DNA from: Parelaphostrongylus tenuis
Taxonomy: Eukaryota; Nematoda; Chromadorea; Rhabditida; Metastrongylidae
Direction of reading: 5' to 3'
DNA: 64,000 bases
Assembly (NCBI GenBank): GCA_019055375.1
Contig: JAHQIW010004523.1
Coordinates: forward strand, 744,001-808,000
The notes below the pieces were generated by a model. That model saw nothing but the letters and a program-made list of their open reading frames with translations, was not told where the DNA came from and did not search any database. Position 1 is the stretch's first letter; each line of letters begins with the position of its first letter. The position numbers were made by a program, and so were the translations under genes. Positions 46,270-57,025 of this stretch are shown piece by piece.

Positions 46270-46860
46270 CCTAGTAACCTCGATGGGAACCTCACACATC
46301 AATCAACCACATGCCGTGCCGCACGAGCGACCATTTACGAAAGCCTTTTGCTGCAAACACAAAGGCAGAAAATTTCAAAGCCATTATCACTAAAGGTAAG
46401 TTCTGAGTCTACTACGAGAACAGTACACGCCAAGCCTAATGGCTGCCTCAAGGCAAAAACCCGCCAACGCAACCAAAGACCGAATCCTATGTTCGGAAGA
46501 TTGAGCTCTCCGTTTTTTAGGAATGACAAAGTATGCTCTGGGAACTGCTCGACTGTAAACGGACAGTCGAAACCGACGTCCACGGGAAAGAACATTGGAA
46601 GTTGGCCGCAGTAGTGCGAGAAGGGGGGTGTCCGAGATGACACAACGTCGCACTTCTGCTGGATAACGCTCGACTCCCGCACATTGCAAAGTCGGTTAGT
46701 CACATTTTCAAGAAACCTCGCTGAACCACAGCACCGCATCCACCGTATAGCCGTGAAACTGCTCCATCGGATTACCATCTCTTCCGCGTCTTAAAGCATC
46801 ATCAGCGGGAGAAAACAAGGACAATGACCGCTTCAAAAAGCGACCTCACCAATATCTTTG
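46270..46860 (+). pseudogene. Mariner-type transposase relic
   Basis: Near 46650-46800 one frame encodes LLLDNAR, PHIAKSV, then HPPYSRETAPSDYHLFRVLK. These are the DN..PH and PYSPDLAPSDYHLF motifs of mariner/SETMAR-type transposases. The block before it retains weak similarity and the reading frame is broken several times. Confidence 0.65.
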
Positions 46861-47045
46861 ACTGACCGTCTCATTCCTTTCGAGAGGAATGCATCTGATC
46901 TTTGCCCAGCACATGATTGCATACCACAGTTCACGAAAGTGATTATATTGTTGATTAATCGATTTTTTCAAATAAGTAACAAAAAAATTTCGCAAAAGTG
47001 TCGACATGAGAAAGAAATCATGGGACAATCCCATACATGCATATT

Positions 47046-47205
47046 ATGTATATATATATATATATATATTTACATATATATATATATATACATGTGTGCA
47101 CCTATGTATATATATATGCACGTGCATATACATGCATATCTATGCATATCTATGATTAGTGACATTATATACACATATATACATATGTATACAACCTTGT
47201 ATACG
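47046..47205. repeat. TATATACA-type microsatellite
   Basis: Same composition as the repeat at 42640-42935. Confidence 0.9.
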
Positions 47206-47230
47206 TTTACAAATAAAAATATCAGTGAAA

Positions 47231-47322
47231 TTAGGGAACAAAGTAAGTATTCGCAAAGTTCTTAATGCGAGCGCAATATTCACAAGCGTCAGTGACATAT
47301 TGGGAATCAGCATTCCGTCCCA
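47231..47322 (-). CDS. Candidate 3' exon, possibly of MADF gene B
   Basis: After a CACTCAG acceptor, 30 codons with TAA are open (GRNADSQYVTDACEYCARIK, then NFANTYFVP). The codon pattern looks coding. The phase requires an intermediate exon that I could not establish, so assignment to gene B is a guess from position and strand. Confidence 0.3.
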
Positions 47323-47789
47323 CTGAGTGAAATTCAGCTTCTTTGATTGTTTATGTATTTGAGATACAATGTTGGGCAGAAAACACACGAAAGATAGACT
47401 TGTGAGCTAAAGAAAATCAAATTTTCATCTTAATAAGATAGGAGCAAGTACCTTGCAATGCTAATTGTTTTTTAAACCCCTCTTTGAGCAGGATAAGTTG
47501 GCTCTAAATGGAAAATAGTGGAAATGGGCTTGGTGCAGGTCGGGCGATATCTGTTGTGTCGATTACGTAAATTGTCCAAACTCCTATGAATTCCCATTTA
47601 ATATTTCATTTTAAACAAGCTATCACCAAATTTACTAAGCAAACCCCAGCACTTTTCCATTCAACTTGTTACGCTTCCTCGCAATCATCGTTCACATAGA
47701 TTTTCGGATATTTCACGTCTTTCCTCGGCTGCTGCTTAAAGATATCATCTGCTTTATAGATGCCTTAGGATGCTTGTCGAACAGATTCC

Positions 47790-47945
47790 CCTTTCAATCG
47801 CGGAGGTAGCCGAGCTAAGGCGTTCCGTCAGTTCTTCATTGTAAGAACAGAATGTTGTGGAAGGGCATCGAACCAGAGCTCGCCCGCTCATCACATTGCT
47901 TCTCGATACAGCGCTTCACTAACTACTGCGCTACATCACCTCACT
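47790..47945 (-). repeat. tRNA-derived SINE (family B)
   Basis: Minus strand: GCAGTAGTTAGTGAAGCGCT head, then GGTTCGATGCCC B box and a body ending AGCTCGGCTACCTCCGCGA. The same order recurs at 49595, 50690, 51500, 54700 and 57690. Confidence 0.6.
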
Positions 47946-48049
47946 TCTTATGATTTTCAATAGAATTAACTGATTTGCTGCAAGTATCCACAGAATATAT
48001 GTTTGATCAAACGGAATCTTTCTACTTGACCGTTTTTTAGCGGTGATAT

Positions 48050-48200
48050 GATGTTACAGATATACCCATTGATGTTGAATGATGTACCAAACATTGACGC
48101 TAGGCGGGACTCGAACCCGCTTTTCACCCTTTCCGGGACGCATGCTTAACCAATTCCACTACCGACGACTGCTTTGCCACCACTTGCCTAACGTTAAGGT
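48050..48200 (-). repeat. tRNA-like repeat (family C)
   Basis: Minus strand: a tRNA-like head, with GCGGGTTCGAGTCCCGCCTA as T arm and 3' acceptor side, is followed by a body with ATCAATGGGTATATCTGTAA. It shares its flank with repeats at 51937, 59570 and 59895. Confidence 0.55.
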
Positions 48201-48716
48201 TTTGCATGACACTCAACATCACTGGGTATATCTAAAGAATATCTAGACAAAAAAAACCACAGAACATGAAGAGATGACAACTATTGATTAAGGATTAGAA
48301 TTATCGTTCAAGAGAAAAATGAAATCGATCGATAGAAACTGCAAGATAATTAGTGAATAGCGCACAGTGAACCAAAATTCTACACATATAACTGCATAGT
48401 ACACAATATTACTCGATAGTACAGGTTATTATTTGAATTCACTAGGACGAAGCTAAACTTTGAACTCAAAAGGAACAGCCTTTGATCTCCATACCTAACC
48501 GACCATTACGTCAATTCTACTAGATTTTTCAAACTGATAATATCGTTGATATTCCCCTACCAAATGAGGAAATACTAACAGTACAGACACATGTAGTCCA
48601 CTGAGATCAATCGAAAAGTTAGAGTAACCATCAAGGAACTGAAGGAAGCTAATTTCTTAGTATTAGATCCTTCACTACCTTCACAATCGACAAAATGGAA
48701 AGGAACCGAGAGAGTA

Positions 48717-48746
48717 TTATATGTATATAATATATATATATATTAT
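48717..48746. repeat. TATATA simple repeat
   Basis: Short TA-rich run just downstream of MADF gene B exon 2. Confidence 0.85.
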
Positions 48747-48771
48747 AACCTTAAATACGTTGTGAACTCAC

Positions 48772-49147
48772 GCCTCGTGCTGTGCTGTAGACAGGAAGAG
48801 AAGATGCTTCTCGAATGTCCACGTCTTACAGCTACCCGGTGCCTTATACAGTGTATTCTTACGCCATTGATCTCGGAGATTTTTCCACGTCGTTTTCAAT
48901 TCAAGCACTGGAATAACGGAATTTTCGAAAATTGAATGTCCATTATTTCTGTTCAAACCAAAGGAATGAATGGAATGTCCAACATACTGCTCCCATTGAA
49001 ATTGTAATTTTCGGTCATCTCGTTGTAGATTCGGTTCCAGCTTTCATTTTTCTTATCTAAACGAGCATAATCCTCGATACCCGTGTTCCAAATGGACTCC
49101 TCTTCCTCGACTAGTTTGATCAGATGACATTTTGTTGGGTAGTCCAT
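48772..49147 (-). CDS. MADF-domain protein (gene B), MADF exons
   Basis: Exons 49147-48988 and 48907-48772 join in phase through GTATGT/ATTCCAG. They encode CHLIKLVEEEESIWNTGIED, the DYARLDKKNESWNRIYNEM segment, then LELKTTWKNLRDQWRKNTL and KTWTFEKHLLFLSTAQ. This is a MADF domain with the same intron position and phase as gene A; the second exon is 136 bp in both. A TTTCAG one base before the ATG at 49147 matches gene A and means either trans-splicing or an upstream coding exon. The 3' exons (outgoing phase 2) were not found with confidence. Likely a nuclear DNA-binding protein and a paralogue of gene A. Confidence 0.75.
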
Positions 49148-49344
49148 TCTGAAATGAGATCAAATGAAGTCATTTTCAGGCTAATCAACTATATCTAAGT
49201 CACTGAGACGAAGTAGAGAATGTGAAACACATGATACTACTAGGAATAAGAGGAAGGTATTCATAATGATGGGATAGACTGCTTGGCGAACATCATTTCG
49301 GTAGATGGCAACGGATCACGTGCCGATACACCTTATATCAGAAA

Positions 49345-49530
49345 CCGCGACATATATACACATGTATATACAATTAAGCATGTATATACACGTATGTATA
49401 TATACATATATATGCATATATATATGTGTATATATACATATATATGAACAATATACATGTATGTTATACACAATATATATGTATATGTATATATACATAT
49501 ATATGCATATATACAATATATATTACATGA
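49345..49530. repeat. TATATACA-type microsatellite
   Basis: Interrupted TATATA/CATATA run; ORFs across it are artefacts. Confidence 0.9.
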
Positions 49531-49594
49531 TCCGCTATTACACTCTACTGTGCGTATACGTGCACAGATTGTTGGTCAACACGGTTCTTTTTGC

Positions 49595-49735
49595 GATCCC
49601 GGGGGGGCAGTCAAGCTAAGAAATTCCATAGTCATTTGAGTGATCGCAGGAGAATGTCAGGGTAGCGACTGAACTACAGAATCGCTTCCTGGTACACTGC
49701 ATTACTAAGCACTGTGCTCTACCCCTTCCTCTTCA
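49595..49735 (-). repeat. tRNA-derived SINE (family B), decayed
   Basis: Minus strand, head GAGCACAGTGCTTAGTAATG, body ending near CTTAGCTTGACTGCC. Similar to 50690-50855. Confidence 0.5.
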
Positions 49736-50299
49736 CGATATATCCCTTCGTGAACAGCAGCATAATCAGTATCGCTACTGCCGCGCGATTTTCGTTCTTC
49801 AACAAAGATTTTTTTCTTCATTTCAGTTAAAAATCTAGATTCATTGTACAACTCTGACAGAATATAACTTTCTTACACGTCTGTTTAAATTTTGTGTATA
49901 TGTAACTCTTACAGGCGAAGAAAACTCCGACTCTGAAACGTAATGTTACTTTCGCTTTTATAGTGAGCTAGAGAAACCCTTAATTAAAACCACATTAAGC
50001 TTCAAATTTGCCGATATCTGGGCCATTGAATGAGGTTAGTTAGTCCAATAAAAAGCGAGTCCCAGACCTTCGCTGAGCAATACGACAAACCGAATGTGAA
50101 ACATAATTTTATTCATGCTGCTACGGCGTCCTACAAAAACCTCTCGGAAACCAAGCAATTTTAAAAATCCCCGGAATTTATGCTTTCAAATGACTACTTA
50201 TATTCTGGATAAAAAGTCTTGTTCAGCGAAAAAAGACCTCTGCAAAACTGGAGGGTCAGAATGACTCTCATCGCCCACAAAGGGATGTAAAGGGATGAG

Positions 50300-50585
50300 A
50301 GGATGAAGCTTTCAGCGTTAATCAATCCTTGAGAGATTCGCCATGTAATCGTCTTCATCTAGCATCGTTTGAGTGATTGAAGACATATTTGGTCTTTACG
50401 AAGACTCGTGGGTGTCCTTCCGGAATACTAAGTCAGTGCAGCTATGCTCCGAAACAAGTCTGGTACCAGTTCGCAGACATCGTGGGAATGAAAGGCTAAC
50501 GAGCCTTGAGCGCGGGCTTTAACCATCGACCATCGATCATGTGTGTCGCAGAGCTCCTCTAACCACTGCGCCACACGCCCTCTAT
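50300..50585 (-). repeat. tRNA-derived SINE (family A)
   Basis: Minus strand: head GAGGGCGTGTGGCGCAGTGG near 50585, body with GGTACCAGACTTGTTTCGG, tail AAGGATTGATTAACGCTGAA near 50310. Confidence 0.8.
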
Positions 50586-50599
50586 ACACATGCGCATGT

Positions 50600-50611
50600 A
50601 CATACATATAA

Positions 50612-50642
<31 letters not shown>

Positions 50643-50645
50643 ATT
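50600..50645. repeat. TATATA microsatellite
   Basis: TA-rich run directly beside the SINE head. Confidence 0.9.
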
Positions 50646-50689
50646 TCAGCAACCTGCTATCGCAGTCTTTTGTACGGGTCTCGGCAAAC

Positions 50690-50855
50690 AATACTGCTCG
50701 AGAATTCTTGTGATCTCGGCAGTAACCAAGCTAAGGAGTTTTCAGGCGTTCAGTTGATTGATTGCAGAATAATGTCAAGGCAAGGAGTTGAACTAGAACA
50801 TCGCTTTCTGCTCCACTGCATCACTAACCACTGCACTCTACTCCATCCTCCTGAC
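50690..50855 (-). repeat. tRNA-derived SINE (family B)
   Basis: Minus strand: GTGCAGTGGTTAGTGATGCA head, GTTCTAGTTCAACTCC B-box region and a body ending GCCGAGATCACAAGAATTCT. Family-B order. Confidence 0.6.
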
Positions 50856-50954
50856 AGTACGAACCTTTTAGACACTTTACTGATCTGTCTTTACAAAGTT
50901 TCTTTGTTTTTTCACTGGCGAATCCCAGTATTTCTAGCATTCAGTTCGTAATTT

Positions 50955-51125
50955 CGTCTTCTTTTAGGGCGTCGTAGAATCCTGACTGAGCGAGGCTCCT
51001 TGCAATCTCGAGGATAGCCTGGTGCCGGAGAGAGTACAGCGGGGGGGAGGGAGGGGTGAAGCTCGGCTCTATATGCTCCGCGACAAGCAACACAACCATC
51101 CAGCCACGGCGCCTCTCAATGTGTA
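50955..51125 (-). repeat. Dispersed repeat shared with 14998-15190
   Basis: Shares GAGGATAGCCTGG, CCGCGACAAGCAACACAACC and the terminal GGCGCCTCTCAAT with the copy in the PHM intron. Confidence 0.55.
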
Positions 51126-51483
51126 CCACTATGAATTCATATACGGTGGTTCATCTGAAAAGGTCATAGAGGTATTTGCCTGACTAAATTCTAATTCACC
51201 ATAACCTTTATAGGCAGAACATGTGTTCTCTGTTGACACCCCAGTGATCGCCGTTGTGCTTTCATTCACAGATTTCTATCCAGATCTTTGAAAAAATTAT
51301 CAATTTTAGCATTTAAAACAAAAGAAAATTGCTCTGTGTTTTGTCTCAACAATAGAAAAATTGGAGAGAACATATTCGATAACTGGTCACAGCCGAAAGC
51401 AGATCACAGATTGCTCTGAAATCGCGTCATCTAGGAAGACATCAGCAAGAAAACCTCTGAAATCTGACAAATAACTACATAAT

Positions 51484-51660
51484 GAGGGGGGGGGGGGGGT
51501 AGAGGGATAACGCAGTGGTTAATGATGCAGTGTATCAAAAGACGGTGATGCAAGGCTCTGGTTCGATCCGCTTTCCAACACTCTTTTGGAATAAATCAAC
51601 TGAATGCCCAGGAACAGCTTAGCTCGCTTATCCCCGAGATCGCAAGAAGAATCGTCCTGA
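51484..51660 (+). repeat. Poly-G run followed by tRNA-derived SINE (family B)
   Basis: A run of about 15 G is followed by GGGATAACGCAGTGGTTAAT and GGTTCGATCCGC, a good tRNA-like A/B box pair. The family-B body ends CCCCGAGATCGCAAGAAGAA. This is the best-preserved family-B head. Confidence 0.65.
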
Positions 51661-51936
51661 CCAGCGTCTCAAGACATCCACAAAGAAGACGAAACCTTGA
51701 GCAGAAGTCGAAGGAACAGGAAACGAAAGGCCTTTGAGAAGGATCCAGGAAAGCAAGGAGACGAGACGAATTCACGAAGTGCTGGGATCACTCCGAGTGG
51801 AATTCTGGATTCCGGCGATGCGTACGCACATTTTCATGCGTACTTTTGGACTAATCCAATGAAATAAAGTGAATTTTCCAGAGGACCGACTTTCAATCAA
51901 CCTCGACATTTTGATTGAATAAATAGTTGTGTTTCT

Positions 51937-52119
51937 AGTATACCCAATATGTGGAGTTCTGTGCAAAACGTTTGCGTAAGCCGGGATTCGAACCCAGATC
52001 TCACTCCTTCCGTCGGTAGTGCAACGGTTAACATACGCTCCCGGAAAGAGTGAGATCTGGGTTCGAATCCCGGCTGGCGCAAACGTTTTTGCACAGCACT
52101 CCACATATTGGGTATACTA
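51937..52119. repeat. Near-perfect palindrome of two opposed tRNA-like (family C) units
   Basis: TAGTATACCCAATATGTGGA at the left is mirrored by TCCACATATTGGGTATACTA at the right. Both arms contain GCAAAACGTTTGCG-like sequence and the T arm GGGATTCGAACCCAGATCTC. The central spacer is about 40 bp. It could arise from head-to-head insertion or an inverted duplication. Confidence 0.75.
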
Positions 52120-52230
52120 TAACATCATACCACTGCAAACGGCAGTCAAAATAGAAAGAATTTAGTTCTGTTTCTTTTTGACGAGCAGAGGGAGAGATTA
52201 ATAGCAGCAAGAGCTATTCAATGAAAGATT

Positions 52231-52267
52231 GGCCAACGTTTCGGCCCCTTTCGCTTTCTTCAGAGCC
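52231..52267 (-). ncRNA. Family-3 minimal hammerhead-like motif, conserved boxes intact
   Basis: Minus strand: GGCT, CTGAAGA, stem II region AAGCGAAAGGGGCC, GAAA, CGTT, GGCC. Both conserved boxes (CUGANGA and GAAA) are intact and stem I GGCT/GGCC pairs. Stem II is imperfect and stem III is minimal, as described for hammerheads of Penelope-like elements. Confidence 0.5.
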
Positions 52268-52394
52268 TGGAAGGGTCAAATTGGCACGCAGCAATCTGCT
52301 CGATCAAACAAGTTCATATCCAAATACTAACCAGCATCCCACGCACTTATCCCAACTTCATATTCTCAGCAGAGAATACCTCGATACAAAATCC

Positions 52395-52550
52395 ATGGGG
52401 CAAGGGAAGAGGAGGAGGCGGAGGAGGAAGAGGAAGAGGAAGAGGAAGAGGAAGAGGAAGAGGAAGAGGAGGAGGAAGAGGAAGAGGAAGAGGAAGAGGA
52501 GGAAGAGAAGGAGGAGGAGGAGAAGGCGAAGGAGGAAGAGGGGTGGGAAT
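52395..52550. repeat. (GGAAGA)n microsatellite
   Basis: Purine-only run on the plus strand. The Arg/Lys-rich and Pro/Leu-rich ORFs across it are artefacts. Confidence 0.95.
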
Positions 52551-52879
52551 CCGGAACGTCGCCAAAATTGTACTGAATGGATCTTGCTGTTCTCTTGTTC
52601 TTTAGGAACCGAGTACACTAATGAAATAGTAGTTCTCTGAGGTATCGATTGACTACTGAAAGCCTGGTGAAATGGTCATGTCCAGCGGAAAAGAGTTCAA
52701 ATAGTAGTGTATTCGAAAGAACACACGCGGTCCCCAGAGGGTTAACAAACCCTTACGCCTATTCATCAAGAAAATAATGTCTTATTGGATTATAATGGAA
52801 AGTACGACTAAATTAACATATTTGTTGAAAACAATAAGAGAAACGAAGTGCAATGGAGACATAGGAAAAGCGAAAATCG

Positions 52880-53090
52880 AACGATAAAGACATCGATGTG
52901 TGGGAGCGAGCGGGTGGGAAGAGAGGGCGACGTGCAGGTGCAGCGGCGGGCGGCGGGCGGCGATGACTGGCAGACTGACCGCGCGCTTCTATGGACGCGC
53001 GGGTGCCGCGCAATGGCGACCGATATCGATCGTCGTCGCGGCCATGATCGCGCGCGAAGTCGCCGTCCACCGGTCATCGCTATACTGCAC
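52880..53090. other. GC-rich patch
   Basis: Markedly GC- and CpG-rich (GCGGCGGGCGGCGGGCGGCG and GGACGCGCGGGTGCCGCGCA) in AT-rich surroundings. Two overlapping ORFs are open on both strands, as expected from composition. It could be a promoter or first exon of an unidentified gene. No TATA or family signal was recognised. Confidence 0.4.
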
Positions 53091-54699
53091 TCTTGCTCAA
53101 GTTGGTGTCTGTCTAGTAGAGTCGCTCTGCTCATTCCTCCATAACGATATTGGGATTAGGTCCTTCCTAGCAAACCCCACCTCCTGCTGACCCATGAGGA
53201 CACGAGGATTTGATCATCCCCGGGCGATGTGGGATCAACCGATCACCACGGTTAATCACAGGCCTAAGTGTTGATCGTTCCGTACAAGTCTTCCCTCTCC
53301 TGTTCATTTCCTGAATATGTGAGAGCTTGGTATCCTTGTGCGTGGAAGCCCAGAACCAGTGACCCGGTGGTGGACCGTAGGCCACCTCAGACCACATGTG
53401 CTACATGCGATCGTAAACAAATGCGATATGACCCGATTTCTAATCAGGAGGACTCTTTCTTAGTTTCTTATAATTGCTGAAGCTGGAGATCACCTTCATG
53501 GATGTTTTCTCTGTCCCATACGAGGTTGACCTGGATCGTCAGGATTGCTCTTTACGGCACCTCTCCTATCAAACGAGGATTCAAATGCTTCTAGAGAGAG
53601 CCTCAAGCAGAAATGTGATCACTTCCAAGCTACTGTCCAGGCGCTAATAGCGTTCGAATAAAACCCGAAAATGTGTTCCCCTTGTAATCAATACTCATAT
53701 GGCTGAGTTTTCATAGCCATTGTAATCAGTTTTCTACCACTGAAATCGCTATAATTCTTATCAAAGATAGTTTCTTTCCCCTCTAAATAGTGGTGATTTA
53801 GCACAATTCAAAATAGATCCGTATGAATAGATGGAAAAATGGGCCTACTAATTCACTAGACTCAATAGTATAACAGACTATAGATGGCAAATGCCATCGT
53901 TTGTTTAAATGTAAAGAAGTTGAATTCGATTTAATTTACCCTAAAATTCCATAGATAAGAGCGGTTCAACGTCTGCATAAAAGGACGGACGAACACCTGG
54001 TTTCCTAGATTTCTATTTATTCTCGAAGAAAAAAATACCTAATTAAGTGAAAAAACGAGGAAATTCAATAAGTATATTCTGCATCTCGATTAAAGGAGTA
54101 GGAGATTTCTCAGGAGTTGTTGAACTTCCGAATGTGTATAGTTTATGGTCGAGCAATGATCACGTTTTCGAAGTCCCTGAAATTACAAAGATAAGAACGG
54201 TTTAGTTTTTGCAAAAAAAAAGACGGGCAAACGGGCGTTTTCTTTTTTATTCTAAGCATCAAAGAACGGCAAAAGTGACAATAACTTAACTTCATTATCG
54301 TTTACATTCATACAGGCAAGATCGTTTTCTGTTAAGACTTTCAATATCGCACAGCGCTTTTTCGAAGCTATGCAGGATATCGTCCGAAGAGATAGTGACA
54401 AAATTACTAGAAATTTAAACTACGAAGAAAAAGAGATAAGTGAGAATAATTAAGAATTTCTAAATAAGTGGAATTACTAAAAGTTAGAAAAGCTAATATT
54501 AAATGCTTCTTTTCAGCTCAGACCGCTCTTATCTGTGGAATTTTGGGGTGCACGAGCCGTTTTAACAGTTTAGTTTGCGAATCCACACAGTTTCGATTCG
54601 TTTCTTCGCAATCATCCTTTAGAAACGTTGTCGAACATTTCACGTATTGTGTCGACTGCTACTTGAGCATTTCGTCTTCTTGACGAAAGCACTCGATTG

Positions 54700-54835
54700 C
54701 TGGTGGATACGATTCTTCTTGTTTGGACTAATTGCAGAAGCTTGTTGGAAAAGGGGACCGAGCCAGCGCATCGCTTACCGCCTCGCTTTTTAAAACATCA
54801 AGTGACTAAACGCTGCGCTAGCCCGTCCTTGAAAT
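54700..54835 (-). repeat. tRNA-derived SINE (family B), decayed
   Basis: Minus strand, head region GCGCAGCGTTTAGTCACTTG and body to GATACGATTCTTCTTG (plus). It is inside the foldback element. Confidence 0.45.
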
Positions 54836-55059
54836 AAAGGCGACGATTTACCTCTCTCTCCACGAGGGTCACGGACTGTCTGAATGTGTGCACAGCTGGG
54901 GTCTGGCGTTATTCAGAACACCGTAATTTATATTGACATCTCATAGATCTACTGTGAGGTAAGTGCTACAGACTGCATGATATTCATCATTATATGGTCA
55001 CATTTTGCTTTAAAGTAGCTAATAAAGCAGTTTGGCTTGCAAAAATTCTCTATCCTACC

Positions 55060-55200
55060 GCTTTCATAGCAATGTCGTGAATCACTGTGCATCAAGAATA
55101 GTGAGTGTTATGCAAGACTTGAAATCTCCGGTGGAAGTTGAACCCGCGTCTCATATCCTTTTCAGTGGGTACGTGCTAACCATTGCGCCACCAGAGCTCC
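55060..55200 (-). repeat. tRNA-like repeat (family C), decayed
   Basis: Minus strand: GGTGGCGCAATGGTTAGCAC is a good A-box-like head and GCGGGTTCAACTTCC a B-box region. The flank contains TTGCATAACACTC. Confidence 0.5.
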
Positions 55201-55303
55201 TGCTCTACCGTAATCCTCTCTTCAAACACTCGCATAAGGTTCAAAGATTTGCAAATCTTTCTAACCCAACAGCTCATCATTCAATGTAATTACTCTACAA
55301 TAC

Positions 55304-55596
55304 AGCGCATGTGGCACAGTGGTTAGAGATGCTCTGCGTCGCACGAGGTCAGTGGTTCAACCTCGCGCTCATGGCTCACCAAGCATCCATCCTTCGAGAT
55401 CGGTAGATTGGTAATGGGCTGGTCGCAGACTTGTCTGGGAGGATAAGCGGCACTGACTCGGTACGGCGGGGGGCCACCGCAAGTAATAGTAAAGGCCAGT
55501 TATTCATTCAATCACCTCAAACGAAGTCAAAAAATTGGAGATGAATGCATGACGTATTCTTCAAGGATTGATCAACGGCGAGAGCTTGATCCTTTT
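55304..55596 (+). repeat. tRNA-derived SINE (family A)
   Basis: GGCACAGTGGTTAGAGATGC head, GGTTCAACCTCGC B box, the family-A body and a GAGCTTGATCC tail ending in T-run. Located in the centre of the foldback element. Confidence 0.8.
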
Positions 55597-56334
55597 TTTA
55601 CACTGGAATCCATAGATAAGGGCGGTCTGTGCTGAAAAATAATACTTAACAGTAATTTAGTAATGTTTATTAGTTTTATCAATCTAAAAATTCAGTAGAT
55701 ATATTTCTTCTTCCTTTCAATTTTTCCGTTTTTTTTCGATTCTTAGTAATTTTATTTCATCTCTTTAAAGACTATCCTGCATATCTTTGAAAAAGGATTA
55801 TGTAGTAATGAAAATCTCGATTGAAAACGATTTTTCCGTTGTAAACATAAACGGTAATGACAAGGTAAAATTAAAAACAGGAGTAAAGCTATTGTTATTT
55901 TTATTGCCGTTTGATGTTCAAAGCAAAATAAAAGCGTGTTTGTTCGTCCTTTTTTTTATTGCGGTTATCAAACTGCTCTACTGCTCTTTACGGAATCTTA
56001 GAGTTTTTGAGAACGTGATCATTGTTTGACCATAAACTATAGACATTCGGAAGTTCAAAAAATCCTGAGAAATTTCCTAGTCCTTATTCGTGTAGAATAT
56101 ACTCATTGTGCTTGGAAATTAGACTCAAATTTTGCAAAAATATTGATAGGAGAAAGTATGCTGACGCCCTCAATCTGCAACTCAAGACTGTGATTGTTAG
56201 TGCTTTCTGGAATGGAGACCGAGAATGTTGAAAGATCTCTTTGAGCTATATAACCCTTGTTCTCTGAAGGCAAAATGAACAATTGCTTCAGAGTGTTTTC
56301 CTACAATCTCGTCTTATTACAGCTTTTGACGAGA

Positions 56335-56589
56335 TTACAAGTGGCATATACTATCGTTTAGCATCACTTTGACATGTCGTCGATCATTGCCATCGATCAA
56401 AGGACGTTCAATTTCTTTAGAGGAAGAGGACAACAATGAGAAGACACTTGTCAGAAACAGGAAAAAGCTGGAAGCATACATTATGAGGACTATAAACGAT
56501 ATGATATAACTGGTAAGACAGAGATGTGAGCGAAGAAGTTGAGGCTCATAGTGGACAGATTTTGCATGGAACAGAGAAATGCCCAACAA
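56335..56589 (-). CDS. Candidate last exon of a membrane protein
   Basis: The minus strand is open to TAA at 56335. A hydrophobic stretch (YIISFIVLIMYASSFFLFLT) is followed by a polar tail with KEIERPLIDGNDRRHVKVML. A CTTACCAG acceptor near 56525 could start the exon. The stop and tail look coding, but no upstream exon or family was recognised. Confidence 0.35.
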   Translation of the reverse strand: MLGISLFHAKSVHYEPQLLRSHLCLTSYIISFIVLIMYASSFFLFLTSVFSLLSSSSKEIERPLIDGNDRRHVKVMLNDSICHL

Positions 56590-56735
56590 AGTATTGGCGG
56601 TTATCTCTGCTCATGCAAAGTGATAAAAACTATCATCCAAATCAGACGTTGTCAATACCTAAAATCGCCTTTCTATTAACTCCGCGTTTTCTTCTTGAGC
56701 TAAAACGACGAGGTTCTATGCGACAGTCTATTCTA

Positions 56736-56775
56736 GGAGCTGACCTTTCGGCTGTTTCCACTTCTTCAAAACTCC
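56736..56775 (-). ncRNA. Family-3 minimal hammerhead-like motif with different stem I
   Basis: Minus strand: GGAGTT, TTGAAGA, AGTGGAAACAGCC, GAAA, GGTC, AGCTCC. Stem I GGAGTT/AGCTCC makes six pairs (one wobble), unlike GGCT/AGCC in other copies. The first core base is T. Probably inactive. Confidence 0.45.
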
Positions 56776-57025
56776 TGAAAAGACAAGGTTGTCCACAACG
56801 CAGTCAGCCAGACTCCTCCATTACTCATACAGAAAAGTGTGTACCCATGAAAACAATTTTTTTGGAATATCTATATCTTTTAGTATTTTTTACTTATTCA
56901 TATTCCCGAAAAAATATGAAAAAAAAGTTGGAAAAATATTTCCTTGCCGAAAAACGCACGTGTTTGTCTGTCCTTTTTCGCAAAAATCATTCAAACCGCT
57001 CCTACCTATAGAATTTCAGGCTATT

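Larger units (their letters stand above)
53940..56110. mobile_element. Large foldback element, about 2.2 kb
   Basis: The left arm (about 54055-54480) and right arm (about 55690-56110) are inverted and homologous. Shared blocks are AGTATATTCT, TTTCTCAGGA, TTGAACTTCCGAATGT, TATAGTTTATGGTC, AATGATCACGTT and ATGCAGGATA. A subrepeat ATTCCATAGATAAGAGCGGT recurs near 53945, 54530 (reversed) and 55606. SINEs of families B and A sit in the centre. No transposase was recognised. Confidence 0.65.

Noticed and set aside
52221..52640. Arg/Lys-rich 139-codon ORF and Pro/Leu-rich reverse ORFs
   Set aside because: They translate the (GGAAGA)n repeat.
52808..53190. Overlapping ORFs on both strands in the GC-rich patch
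   Set aside because: Open in several frames because stop codons are rare in GC-rich DNA; no conserved motif.
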